DNA of 64,000 nucleotides, taken from NCBI GenBank assembly GCA_973895155.1, contig OZ316894.1:5766001-5830000 (forward strand), in the 5' to 3' direction. Origin of the DNA: Marsupella aquatica. Taxonomy: Eukaryota > Marchantiophyta. Position numbers and translations under genes: made by a program. Shown here one piece after another: positions 49,292 to 60,513 of this stretch (its first letter is position 1; every line of letters begins with the position of its first letter). The notes beneath the pieces are model-generated. The model saw nothing but the letters and a program-made list of their open reading frames with translations. It was not told the DNA's origin and did no database searches.

Positions 49292-50424
49292 TGTCAAGGT
49301 TATGCTCTCAACGTAGTGTCAAATCCAGGTAGTGATGACTGGATTCTAGATAGTGCATGTACATTTCACATTTGCTCTAGAAGAGATTATTTCAGTTCTT
49401 ACATGGTTTCCAACGGGTCAGTGTTGATGGGAAATGGAATCCCATGTCAAGTTGTTGGACTTGGATCTGTACGATTTCAGATGTTTGATGGTGCTGTGAG
49501 AACATTGAGGAATGTGAGACATATTCTCAGCATGATGAAAAATCTCATTTCACTTGGAGTTTTAGAGGCAAATGGCCATCAGTGGAGTTCTGCTAATGGT
49601 GTCCTTCAGGTTTCAACTAGTACTAAAGTTGTATTGAAGGGAAAGAGACATTGCAATCTATACGTTATGGAGGGCAGTGTAGTCTATGATAAAGCCAATG
49701 TAACCTTATCTCATGAGGAGACGGCCCGGCTGTGGCACTTCCGTTTGGGCCACATGAGTGAAAAAGGTTTGGTTATTCTTCAGAAGAAAGGATTACTTTC
49801 TAATTTGCAATCTTGTAAGTGGGAATTTTGTGAGCACTGTGTGCTAGGGAAGCAGCACAGGAAACCCTTCGGAGTTGGAACTCACACCAGCAAGGAGGTA
49901 CTTGAGTATGTACATAGTGATGTGTGGGGTCCCGCCCCTACTCCCTCACATTCTGGACGGTTATACTATGTCACGTTCATTGACGATTACTCAAGGTATG
50001 TGTGGATATACTTTCTACACAATAAATCTGATGTTTTTGCCACTTTTAAGGAGTGGAAAGCCCAAGTTGAAAATCAGACTGGTAATAAGGTGAGATATCT
50101 TCGATCGGATAACGGCGGTGAATACAGTTCCGGTGAATTTGGAATATATTGTAAGGAGCAGGGGATTACCCGCCATCTCACAACAAGCTATACTCTTCAA
50201 TAGAATGGTGTTTCTGAGAGACTCAACCGAACACTATTGGACCGCTCGAGGAGTATGTTGAGTCAATCATGCTTACCACATGAGTTTTGGGCTGAAGCTG
50301 TCAACACTGCAGCTTATTTGGTAAATTTTTCTCCATCCAGTTCTATTGGATTCAAGACGCCATTTGAAATGAGGTACGGGCGTCCAGCAGATTACTCACA
50401 TCTGAGGATTTTTGGATGTGATGC
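49292..50424 (+). pseudogene. Copia protease and integrase region, interrupted
   Basis: The protease active-site region reads DWILDSACTFHICSR. The integrase zinc finger runs from WHFRLGHMSEKGL to CEHCVLGKQHRKPF. The core has HSDVWGP, DDYSRYVW and RSDNGGEYSS. A TAG at 50201-50203 sits at the conserved glutamine before NGVSERLNR. The frame is then cut at GCDA by element E1. All breaks are descriptive of this copy; it encodes no intact polyprotein. Confidence 0.93.
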
Positions 50425-51062
50425 GGCCTCATTTACAATTGGGTGTACCTCGTAGGAACCACTTTCAGGACTTAAAAACATGCTTTTTTAGTGAAAAATG
50501 ACTTTCGTAACATGGAAAAATGTTCATCATGATTTTATCTCAAGACATTTAAGTTTAATTTTTTCACAAGACTATTTTACATGGTGTAATCTACCTCACC
50601 ATCTAGATACATCAAATTTTCAACTGTTTTAAGGGATCCTCTTATTGATGGCCCTAAATAAGCCAAAATTACTGATTATTTTTGTCCTGTACATAAAGGT
50701 TTAGTGTGTGTCACTATTTAAGTTTTGAAATATAAGATCATGCTATTAGTATGCATGCTTTGGTAAAATTTCTTTGTCTAAAATGCATTTTTTAGAGTCC
50801 TTTTGAGTCCTAAAATGATGTGACCCGTTGCGTGACAAGTCCTTTTATCAATCTTTGAAGGACATATAAAGAAAGCTTCAAAGTCTCAAATGCTAGATAG
50901 TTTAATGAATGTTACCAACTTATAGGATGTTTATTAAGTATAGTACATAAAATTTTCTATATCATCTCATTACACCCTAAAAATGATATCCTAAAGCATA
51001 ATAAACTATGGTCAGTTTTGAGTGTGACGTTCCTTTTGGGTCCTCCAATTGTGAATGAGGCC
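50425..51062. mobile_element. Element E1: 638 bp inverted-repeat transposon inside copia pol
   Basis: Ends are GGCCTCATTTACAATTGG and, inverted, GGCCTCATTCACAATTGG. Target duplication ATGC at 50421-50424 and 51063-51066. Orientation is opposite to E2. Removing the element and one ATGC restores the pol frame between GCDA and the following YVLTL, which confirms the boundaries. No transposase frame. Confidence 0.93.
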
Positions 51063-51066
51063 ATGC

Positions 51067-53152
51067 TTATGTGCTTACACTTTCCCAGCTTCGATCCAAG
51101 TTGGAGTCCAAGTCGAAGAAGTGCATTTTCCTTGGTTATCAGAAAGGTGTGAAGGGTTATAGGTTATGGGATCCAGTAACTTGTAAGCTAATTGTCAGTA
51201 GAGATGTGTCCTTTAATGAGTCCAGATCATCAAAGGAGGGGGAGAGTTCTCAGGACTCCCATACTGACAAGGGGAAATCTCCCATCCCGGACCGAGTTGA
51301 AGGGGAGATTAATCATGATGATGTTCATGACGGGAGAGATGGAGAAGCTCCGGGCTTGGAGCTGGTTCCTTTGATGGAACAAGAGGAGCAGATTGTTGCT
51401 GGGGTACCTCAAATTCAACCAGCAGCAGCAACAGATCAGCCTGAGTCATCTACTAGAAGAACTTCCAGTCGTTCTACTAGAGCTCCTACCAGGTATGGTC
51501 AATGGGCAGACTCATCTAAGCTAGATGATATTGACATTGCACCTGATGAAGATGATATGGCTTTGATCTTGGAAGAAGGAGAGCCTTCTTCGTATAGTGA
51601 GGCTTGTGCTTCAGAGCAGAAGCATGAGTGGAATGCAGCAATGCCGAGAGAGTTGCAATCTTTGAGTGACAACAAGACATGGGAGCTGGTGGAGCTTCCA
51701 AGAGGTCAACAAGTGGTGGACAGCAAGTGGATTTACAAGTTGAAGGACAGTCCTTCAGAGGGTGGAGATAAGATCTACAAGGCAAGGCTTGTTGCCAAGG
51801 GGTTCACTCAGGAGAAAGGAGTGGATTACAATGAGGTCTTTTCACCGGTGGCTAAGTATTCCACAATTCGGATCTTGTGTCAACTTGTTGTGTTTTTTAA
51901 TCTGGTGATGGATCAGATGGATGTTGTTACTGCTTTTCTCTATGGCAACTTGGAAGAGATGATCTTCATGAGACAGCCACTAGGCTTTATGAAGAAGGGC
52001 CAAGAGAACTTAGTTTGCAGATTGCTCAAATCCTTGTATGGATTGAAGCAGTCTCCCAGACAGTGGAACAAGCGGTTTGATGATTTCATGCTTGTTCAAG
52101 GTTTTACAAGGATGGTGTATGATCCTTGTGTGTATACGAAATCAGTCAAGAATGATGTATTTGGTTTCATCATTCTGGTGATCTATGTGGATGACATGCT
52201 AATTGTGGCTAAAGATCAATCTAAGGTTGACAGTCTCAAGGCAAAATTGAGCGCTGAATTCAGGATGAAGGATCTTGGTAAGGCCAAGAGGATCTTAGGG
52301 ATGGAGATTTTTAGGAACTCTGAGACTGGACAGTTGTGCTTGAGTCAAGGCCAGTATGCGAGGAAAGTACTTGCACAATTCAACATGGAGAACTGTAAGC
52401 CAGTGAGTATTCCTTTAGCTTCACATTTCAAGTTATCATCGGCTTTCTCTCCTACGGATGCTGTGGAGAAAGGTCTGATGGCTAAGATTCCTTATGAGAA
52501 GGCAGTAGGCAGTCTGATGTATTTGATGACTTGTACTAGGCCTGACTTGGCCCTAGCGATGGGCAAGGTTAGCAGATTCATGTCAAATCCAGGGAAGGTA
52601 CATTGGGAAGCTGTGAAATGGATTCTCAGGTATGTGAAGGGAACACAGGACTATGGATTACTATTTGATAACAGATCAACTAGAACGTTAGTTGGCTATG
52701 TAGATTCTGACTATGGAGGCTGTCTGGATACAAGGAGATCTACAACTGGGTTTGTATACACTCTTGGAGGAGGATGTATCAGTTGAAAATCTACCTTGCA
52801 GAAGTGCATATCTCAGTCTACTTCAGAAGCAGAGTATGTTGCAGCAGCAGAAGCTGCAAAGGAAGCAATTTGGTTGGATAAGTTGATCGCGGAGATGGGT
52901 TTAGAGCATGGAAAAATGACTCTAAACTGTGGTAGTCAGAGTGCTCTTCACTTGGCTGCTAATCAGGTGATGGATAGCAGGGTGAAGCACATTGATATCA
53001 GGTACCATTTTATCAGGCAAGCAGTGTCTGATAAAACTTTTGAGCTAGTCAAGATTGATGGAAAGCTCAATCCCGCTGATGCCTTTACCAAAGTGATTCT
53101 TTTGGAGAGTTTCTCAAAATACCGTGCTACTTTGCAGGTTTTGCAGTTGTAG
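51067..53152 (+). pseudogene. Copia reverse transcriptase and RNase H region
   Basis: After E1 come KCIFLGYQKGVKGYRLW (integrase C-terminus), then reverse transcriptase with VDSKWIYKLK, ARLVAKGFTQEKGVDYNEVF, LYGLKQSPRQW and the catalytic YVDDM. RNase H includes DSDYGG, RSTTGFVYTLGGG and SEAEYVAAAEA, and ends ADAFTK...LQVLQL. A TGA at 52784-52786 replaces the conserved tryptophan codon in the SWKS position. Confidence 0.93.
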
Positions 53153-53359
53153 TGCAAGTAGAGTTATTTAGCAATGTGTGACTATTTGTATATGGATTAC
53201 TCATTCCTGTTAGGCTACGGCTTAGTTCTAGTTAACCCTTAGTTAACCCTTGTGGTTTTTAGGGGGAGACCTGGTTTGGTGATTGTCTAGAACTTCCTGT
53301 TGAGGATTCCATATGGTAGCATTTAGTCCAGTCCCCAAGACAAGAGTCAAGGGGGAGTT

Positions 53360-53703
53360 TGTTAGATATTGCTCTAGTCTTGTGACTCTTGTGCTAACCA
53401 CAGTTAGGCTAACTCGGGTTAGGACCTAGCTAAGGTTAGCAGTAGTGCTGTTGTGCATATAACCAGGGCTGATGCCAGACCCTGGTGGAACTTAGGCTCA
53501 TTGTTACGGAGCTAGTTGAGAGATAGGGAGAGCTTGTGTTGTGGATGCTTGGTATGGCCGGTCGGCCTAGAGTGTAGTAAAGCTCTTGTGTGTTCCCGTG
53601 GACGTAGCCTCATGTGGAGGTGAACCACGTATCTCTCTGTGTCGACTATTGTGCGTTGGATGGTTCATGGGCTTGCCGTTGCGAATGTCGTCTATGCTCA
53701 ACA
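53360..53703 (+). repeat. 3' LTR of the copia element
   Basis: 344 bp, same ends as the 5' LTR. Roughly 2% divergence between the two implies an insertion on the order of a million years or so under ordinary plant rates (inference only). Confidence 0.97.
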
Positions 53704-54089
53704 TTTTAGACAATGAAATTTTACCAAGGCATGCATACTAATAGAATAATCTTATATTTTAAAACTCAAATATTGACACACACTAAACCTTTATGTACAG
53801 GACAAAAATAATCAATAATTTTGGCTTATTAAGGGCCATCAATAATAGGATCCCTTAAAAAAGTTAAAAACTTGATTTATCTACATGATGAGGTAGGTTA
53901 CACCATGTAAAATAGTCTTGTGAAAAAATTAGACTTAAATGTCTTGAGATAAAATCATGATGAAGCTTTTTCCATGTTACGAAAGTCATTTTTCACTAAA
54001 AAAGCATGTTTTTGAGTCCTGAAAGTGGTTCCTGTGAGGTACACCCAATTGTGAATGAGGCCACTAAGTTAACCCCTCGAGTATGACTC

Positions 54090-54280
54090 CTGTGGGTGCA
54101 ATTTGGATTAATGCGGATGACAAGTTTGGGTCTCTTTGTTGAGCTATACCATGTGAAATAGCTCCAATCAAGAAAGATTTTCCCGTTCCATCGACCCCAT
54201 CAACAACTATGTCGTCACTACCACCGGATAAAGCAAACTTGCACTAGTTCAAAAGAATGCGATAAAAAACTGTCTATGAA
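54090..54280 (-). pseudogene. PIF1-like DNA helicase, N-terminal part with Walker A
   Basis: Minus-strand reading YRILLN, stop, CKFALSGGSDDIVVDGVDGTGKSFL contains a P-loop (GVDGTGKS) and then SALIQIAPTGV, the PIF1 motif just upstream of HAIKGQTFHSAL found at the other side of the nest. An in-frame TAG precedes the P-loop. Upstream of 54280 no further helicase sequence is recognisable. Confidence 0.82.
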
Positions 54281-54974
54281 CGACCCTAATGATCAAGCGC
54301 GTCTCTCCAAGGCCACCTGAGCAAATGATATATGGGTCGCAAACAATGCCTATGGCACCGCTTGCCCCAGAAAATATCTTTGAGGTCGCTGTGGCAAAAA
54401 AAAAGGCAAAAGAATAGGCAATGAGAGGGAGGAGGAGAGAGAGGAGAGGTGAGAGGAGGAAGAAAAAAGAGAATGAGGAGACTGAGGGATTTTTTTCCTT
54501 TTATGCTAATCTTGCCCTTAACTCTAATTATTTAATGTCATACCTAATCAATGTTAATATTGTACTTACATCAATTAAAAGCCCACCTAACCCACTTAGC
54601 TTATGCTAATTTTATAACTACTCTAATTATAAAGACACCTAAGTAACTCATATTTAGTTCATGCTTTCAATCAGCGTATGTTAGTCTCGCAAGTGTAAGG
54701 AAAAAAGAGATGTAATTTGAAAGAAATATTTGTAAAAAATAAATTATCCACTTCCTTTTTATATTCATCCCCTTCATTTACCTTAAGTGTTTCCAAAGAT
54801 TAAAAGAAAATATAAATTCTCACTTACTATGATTCTTTCGAAAGAAGAAATAAATTAACGACGAGAGCCAATCTCGAGGGTAATTAATGCTAATCCGCAT
54901 TGATTACCCTGTACGTGCTGCCAGCTGCCCGCTTGTGCTGGATCTAATTTTAGGTTAAATACCTGGTGCAAAGG

Positions 54975-55205
54975 CATGTTGACATGAATTGGGGAAAGGC
55001 TCACTGGTAGCTCAAACTCAGTTGGGGAGTGGGAGGTGCCGGGTTCAAATCCTGCTATCAACAAGAATTCTTTTTAACATTCACCCCACCCAAAAAGTGG
55101 GGATCATTCATGCTAAGTAAAATTCAAAAAAATTGTGAGGGGGCGGGCAGTAGGTGCGGGCAGGCGTACCCGAGGCTCTTAATGAGCCTCGAAATCGCCT
55201 TTTGT
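54975..55205 (+). mobile_element. tRNA-derived SINE-like element
   Basis: TAGCTCAAACTCAGTTGGGG resembles a Pol III A box with a short insertion. GGTTCAAATCCTG about 30 bp later is a good B box. A GC-rich tail with a CGAGGCTC-TTAAT-GAGCCTCG palindrome follows. No intact tRNA cloverleaf can be formed, so a SINE head is more likely than a tRNA gene. Confidence 0.5.
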
Positions 55206-57963
55206 CGTGAATAGAAATAACCCTTGTTCAAGGATGCTGTACACAAGTACATACCCCTTTTCCCAAGGAAGAAACAAAACGGATTCAATAGCAATAAACA
55301 CTCTCTAGAAAGAAACAAAGCATTAAATGCTCTCTCTCATCTCCTTTTGTCACATGTACAATACTCTGAGGAAAATATTTTACTCTCCTCAATGTAAGTC
55401 AAAAATGGACAATAAGTGAGATCTAGTTACAAAAGATAAACTATAGCATACCAATGTATTGGAACCAAAGTATTTTGGGGCCATTTTTGGGCCCCCCATC
55501 ACATCTACTGAAGTTTAGTTCAGCCAACGGGTAACTTGTACTACATATAGTCTAGTTCATGCAGGATAGCACAACTTTCTCGTTAGGATCAACATTGTGA
55601 GTCTTTGTCTCACACTTACACAATTTTTGAAACCTGCAACAACTGTAGGGCAAACAGTCAAAAGTAAACAGCCAAAAGTAAAAGATCCTTGCATGCATGG
55701 GTCCTTCCATACTTAGACAAATTTGGGGTCTAGATGTGTGAAGACAACATCCATGTTGTCTTTGTTCCACACTTCCAGGACAATTCTTGAACATTGTAGT
55801 AGGGGGCTAACGGTCAAAGTAGAGGAATCATTCCATGTTTAGACAAAGGAACAAAGAGAAATGTCAAAACATCATCAAACCCAGTGCATAGGCTGCGTGA
55901 AGCAACCTAAGGACAAACTGTATGGTAGAAATTCAAACTTGAAGACATGAATCATATTGTCTTCACTTAGAAACTTGCACTTTGCTCCATGGCTACCACT
56001 ACTCCGCAGTTCCCCCCACAATATGGTTTGTCATTCAACTTGGTTTTGACTCTAAACTTTACAATAGCTCTTATTGGTGATAATATCAAGCTAAAGGTCC
56101 CTCTAGGAACTTTTGACACAAAAGTGTGGCAGAGGGGGCCTCGTTTGTAACAAAAGTTTCATAAGACGGGGCCTATCACACAAATTTGTTTTGGCAAGGG
56201 TCCTATCAAGCATGCATATAGTTACCTCATTGGTTAATGAGATGACATCCCAACATCCATTGCGGACAATTCTTATGACATTTGATTGGGTCTACTTGGT
56301 GCTGCCTCATCCTTAGACTGCGGGGTCAAAATTTATACCAACTTCCTAAGAGGGGTTGGAGGATATCACCCTCCACCTAACGTCCATCACCTATATCTTG
56401 TGCCTCGTCTCGAGCTCTCCCTGATCACTTTTGCAATAACATCTTTTAATTTGACATGGAATCTTTTAAGCAATGACATCTTTTTTGCATTCCAACATCT
56501 TATGTGCAATGCACATGGTATTGAACATGACACAATAACTATATGATCAAGATCACACATAATATGTCTCAATAACTACATTGCAAAGCCTATGTTTTCT
56601 TGCCTCGCCCTTGACATCTTTTCTTGCATTGACATCTTTTCTCCCCTCTACATCTTTTCTCAGCATGACTTCTTCCTCACCTTGACATCTTTTTTCACTT
56701 CAAGAATTTTTACTCACCTTGACATCTTTTGAGCAATGCACAAGCACGAGGCTAGTGCATAATATAATTTCTTCGGATCCTAGTTTCACTAACCACTAGG
56801 AAGACTGTGGTTGCTAGGACTGACATTTTCCTCGGCCCCCCACTCCCACTAAAATATCTTTACGCCCCCTTTGTACTCCTTGTTATTATTTTTTGATCAA
56901 TAAAAAATTCCCGAGTTGCTTCAAAAATGATGCTTTGGAAAATACTGTAGATCCTTCACACTATTATAAAATGTCAAAATTTGAAGGATTATAATTATGC
57001 CTCAATAGTTATAGGTTTCTTCAATCAAGTCAAAGAAAAAATTCACATGTCACTTCAAGCAAATTGCTTGGAGCCCAATTTGCTGCATTTTAGAAAGACG
57101 ACTATCTATCAATATATGCCTATTTTACAAGATGACAAAAAGAAGAATATTTTATATATGCCTATTTGGCAAGACTATACCAACTGTATGTCTGCCCCGG
57201 CCACTAATATGATGACGAGCGTCACTACCTATTAGTGCTCCCCTTCTGGAAATCTAGTCCCGACCAACTATTCAATACACCACATTATTTACATATCATG
57301 CTAATATGCAAATGCGGGTTGCATAGTTGTAACGGATTTCTAAAAATTATCTCAAAACTAAATAAAAATGACCCTTGAATTGTTATCACGTTCAACCGTT
57401 TTACCTAAGAGTAGGGGCCCAAGGAAAAGTTTCAGTAACTATTTATATTTTGGACAAACCTGGTTGTCCCCACGGTAGTACTCCAACAATAAGTGTCAAC
57501 ATGAGAAAACTCAATCATTGTACTCCTCCATTGGGACCATATGAGCGTGATGCTCATGCACGCAGTTGCAGTGAACAGGTTGCTCCCAAGGCATTACACC
57601 CCCTAGTTAAGTCCTGCTAGGGTGATGGCCTTAGCCCTCTATTGGGAAGGCCAGAACCCTACCAGAAAAGCTACCTAATCCCAGTCACATGAATTTACTT
57701 TCAGGTGATTCTCCTTGCTATACTTTAGCATACAGGAAATGTCCACACCCCATTCCAATTTCTGAACTGTCCTCGTCATTGCAGGTGCCACCCATCTCTC
57801 CCACAAGGCAGTCATACCTGATCCACCCTCTTGTGGTAAGCCTGGTCTAACTTCCTACCATCAACCCATGATTTGGAACAACCGGTAGTTACAAGTAGCC
57901 GTCTTAAGCTGGCTATTCCATGGAGGTAGCTGTTCCATGAAGGTCTTATGTGACCAGAGTGCT

Positions 57964-58243
57964 GAGGCCAGTCTGCTATAACAGGGACTCTAAAACCTTA
58001 GAGTTGAGGGAAAAAAACTATGCCTGGAACTATCAGTTTTGGTCACCTTTCAGCAGTGTGCGGACACCGGTTTTTGTGTCCGCCACTTTTTTGCCAGGAA
58101 TCTGAGGCCAGTCTGCTATAACAGGGCGTCTAAAACCTTAGAGTTGCGGGAGAAAAACTATGCCTGGAACTATCAGTTTTGGTCACTGTTCAGCAGTGTG
58201 CGGACACGGGTTTTTGTGTCCGCCACTTTTTTGCCGGGAATCT
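57964..58243. repeat. Tandem duplication, 2 x 140 bp
   Basis: Units at 57964-58103 and 58104-58243, nearly identical, starting GAGGCCAGTCTGCTATAACA. Each ends with a CGGACAC...GTGTCCG hairpin around a T run. Confidence 0.97.
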
Positions 58244-60513
58244 GTCACTGACGATGACAGGAGGCAGCAATGCAACTTTTGAGACGCCTTAATAGGGCAG
58301 GAACTTCCTTCAGCAGCCCAGACCAAAACTCAACTTTTGGGCACACTTTACCCAAGGGGTGTTTATTTTGAGCCAGGTTAACTCAAGATCATTGAATTTT
58401 TGATTTTGCTTGTTTTTCTAAAGGGAACTTGTGTTTGCACTGACCAATTTTTGGTGCAGATGGTGATGCAATGGCCTTCCAAGTTGGTGGCAGTACCATT
58501 TTGGGGATCTCAAATTTTCAATCTGAATTGACAGAGAGAATTTGTTAAATACAGTGCAGACCAACTTCTACCTTTGCAAGGTGGCTATGAATTTTCCGCC
58601 GTTTGTTAATTTGGTAGGAACAAACACAGAACTCTTGCAGCCTTGTCATGTGAAGGGTCTTGCAGTTCTAAATCTGTCAGGAGGTCTGGGTCCATGTGGA
58701 ATGGAACCAGTGCCAATGATTCTTGTGCACTAGCTCTTCACAATCGTCCTGAGGGGAAAGTTTTGGCCCCATTGTTTATCTCAAGTTCTCAAACCTCGAC
58801 TAATTAAAAGCCTGTAAGTTTTCTTTGCTACCTGCAGATCCAATTTCATATCTGTCAAATTTCCCATACCCCCCGGCAAATAGTTCCGGACCAGGGTCCA
58901 ATTGCGGCCAGAAACTAAAACAATTAGCCTGAGTACCGCTGCGTATTCAATCGTTTGAACCTGTAGAGCGGCGAGTACATTCAAAGTCCACTGCGCCATT
59001 TTCAAACACTCACCGTAGTACCCCAATCCCCATTTACACACTCACCACCTACTTCAGGTATGCCACAAGTGCCATGGTCTATAGGCTTCGCAGTACGCGT
59101 TGAACAGTAGTTTTTGAACATGATTATATATTTAGATCTATAGGTCGTTTGTGTTTTGTTCTCTCTCTAAAGTAGAAATATTATGCTTTTGGAAAGTTCG
59201 TTGAGGAGAATTTTCTGGGCGCTAATGCCTGCCAGGAGTGGTATCCGCGTCGGAAACGCCGGGGACAGTTGACCAAAGTACCTTTGGCTGATATTTTTTT
59301 AGTCTTTTATGAATCTGACTCACTGATTGCTTGACTTTCAGGATCGGATTGGCACTTTTGAATACTTTTCCTGTTTGGGTTTGAGGTAGTGCTTTACTTT
59401 GAAGCTGCAAAGGTTTTTTTTAGTAGCCCTGGCCCCCGGGACTCACGTGATTGTGTTGATTGTACTTTTAGCGCCGTCTTGTTGCTGGGATTAGATCATC
59501 AGAGAGCGCAAGACTCTGTAAGAACCTCTCAACACCCTCAAAGCCTCCGGACCGCGATGTTTGGAGGAGATAATGGGAGGAGATAATGGGAGGAGATAAT
59601 GGGAGGAGATAAGAGCCGGACGATATGTACTAGTTTGTACAGGGTTGAAATCTTGCTTTGACGCTGTGCTTCAGCTGTTGAACACTTGAACCACCAGAAC
59701 CTCGATGGAAATCATACTAGACGTCCTGCAGTTTGCAACTCTTGATTACAGTTTTCTCTTGCCATTTCATCTGGATCAAGTAAACTCTTACGTTATGCAC
59801 GATATCTACTGAGCACTGTGGCTCCTGCCGAAGCTACTGTAAGTCGTACGTACCTTAATTTCACACTCAAGAAGAAGTGAATCAGTCTGTGTGAGTCGCA
59901 TGCTTTTGCCATGCATCCGTGCCTGCTCAGTTAACAACGAGGACCCTCGCTTTTCAAGAATACACATTTTCGACATACATATTGTCATATTGGTTGCAAC
60001 GAGTCATTTCCATTTTCTTACATAATTAGTTGTACTTTGTTTCGTTTACTAGCTGCTATAGAACTTTGATCGGGCGCACATGTTTGTGGACGGTGCCAGG
60101 CCGAGATTAGCTCCAGATAAGGATTGACCAGAATGTTGAATTGTCTGCAATTGAGGATGTGCAGGCTGATTGTTGACCGTCCCAAGTTCAGAATTCTTGA
60201 TCGGGATAGGAGCAAGAGAGCTAATTCAGCTGTATGTTTATGAAAGAATAGGGTCTTGGGGAAGGCAATGCATGATATATACCAGAGTGAAATCGAACGC
60301 TGCTGCAGCCCGAAAGATTGATTTCGTTGTCTGTCTCCCCTCGCCGTCCGAATTTTTCGTGATGGGTAGCTCGTATCCTGGAATTCGGCCTGTTCAAGAC
60401 GACAATGTCAAAATTCTAAAAGGCCAGGATTGCTCTGATTGATTCGTTCCTGATTGCACTACCTAGCATGAAACGGCCCGGAGCTGAAGCACACGGCATC
60501 GCATTCATCGGAA

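Larger units (their letters stand above)
46382..53703 (+). mobile_element. Ty1/copia LTR retrotransposon, full length but defective
   Basis: LTRs of 344 bp at each end begin TG and end CA, and are flanked by TTTTA target duplications (46377-46381 and 53704-53708). The primer site TGGTATCAGAGC (46728-46739) matches plant initiator Met-tRNA. A purine tract (CAAGGGGGAG) precedes the 3' LTR. The order gag, protease, integrase, reverse transcriptase, RNase H is that of copia. The element carries a gag frameshift, three in-frame stops and an inserted copy of element E, so it cannot move by itself. Confidence 0.97.
46099..54062. mobile_element. Element E2: 637 bp inverted-repeat transposon, split by the copia element
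   Basis: Terminal inverted repeat GGCCTCATTCACAATTGG at both ends. The flanks are ACTA (46095-46098) and ACTA (54063-54066), a 4 bp target duplication. The two halves, 46099-46381 and 53709-54062, together match the whole of E1 in inverted orientation at about 90% by eye. There is no reading frame for a transposase, so it is non-autonomous. Confidence 0.85.
45828..54081. mobile_element. Element F: MITE-like DNA transposon inside the helicase, itself split
   Basis: The left end CTCGGGGGGTTGACT and the inverted right end CTCGAGGGGTTAACT form a 15 bp terminal inverted repeat with two mismatches. Flanks TACGACTC (45820-45827) and TATGACTC (54082-54089) form an 8 bp target duplication with one transition. 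Without the nested E2 it is about 286 bp, AT-rich and without coding capacity. An 8 bp duplication suggests a hAT-type parent. Confidence 0.7.
54281..60513. other. Intergenic DNA with repeats, no gene recognised
   Basis: Includes purine-rich DNA (54420-54500), the SINE-like unit (54975-55205), degenerate repeats of about 170 bp in 55550-55860, repeated TTGACATCTTTT between 56590 and 56745, a 140 bp tandem pair, and a 13 bp array at 59561-59612 (GGGAGGAGATAAT, about four copies). Short frames such as 56981-57235 have no recognisable features. 60170-60513 is probably the promoter and 5' UTR of the GT34 gene. Confidence 0.4.

Noticed and set aside
54980-55055. tRNA gene
   Set aside because: A and B boxes are present but arms do not pair into a cloverleaf and the A box has an insertion; a SINE head fits better.
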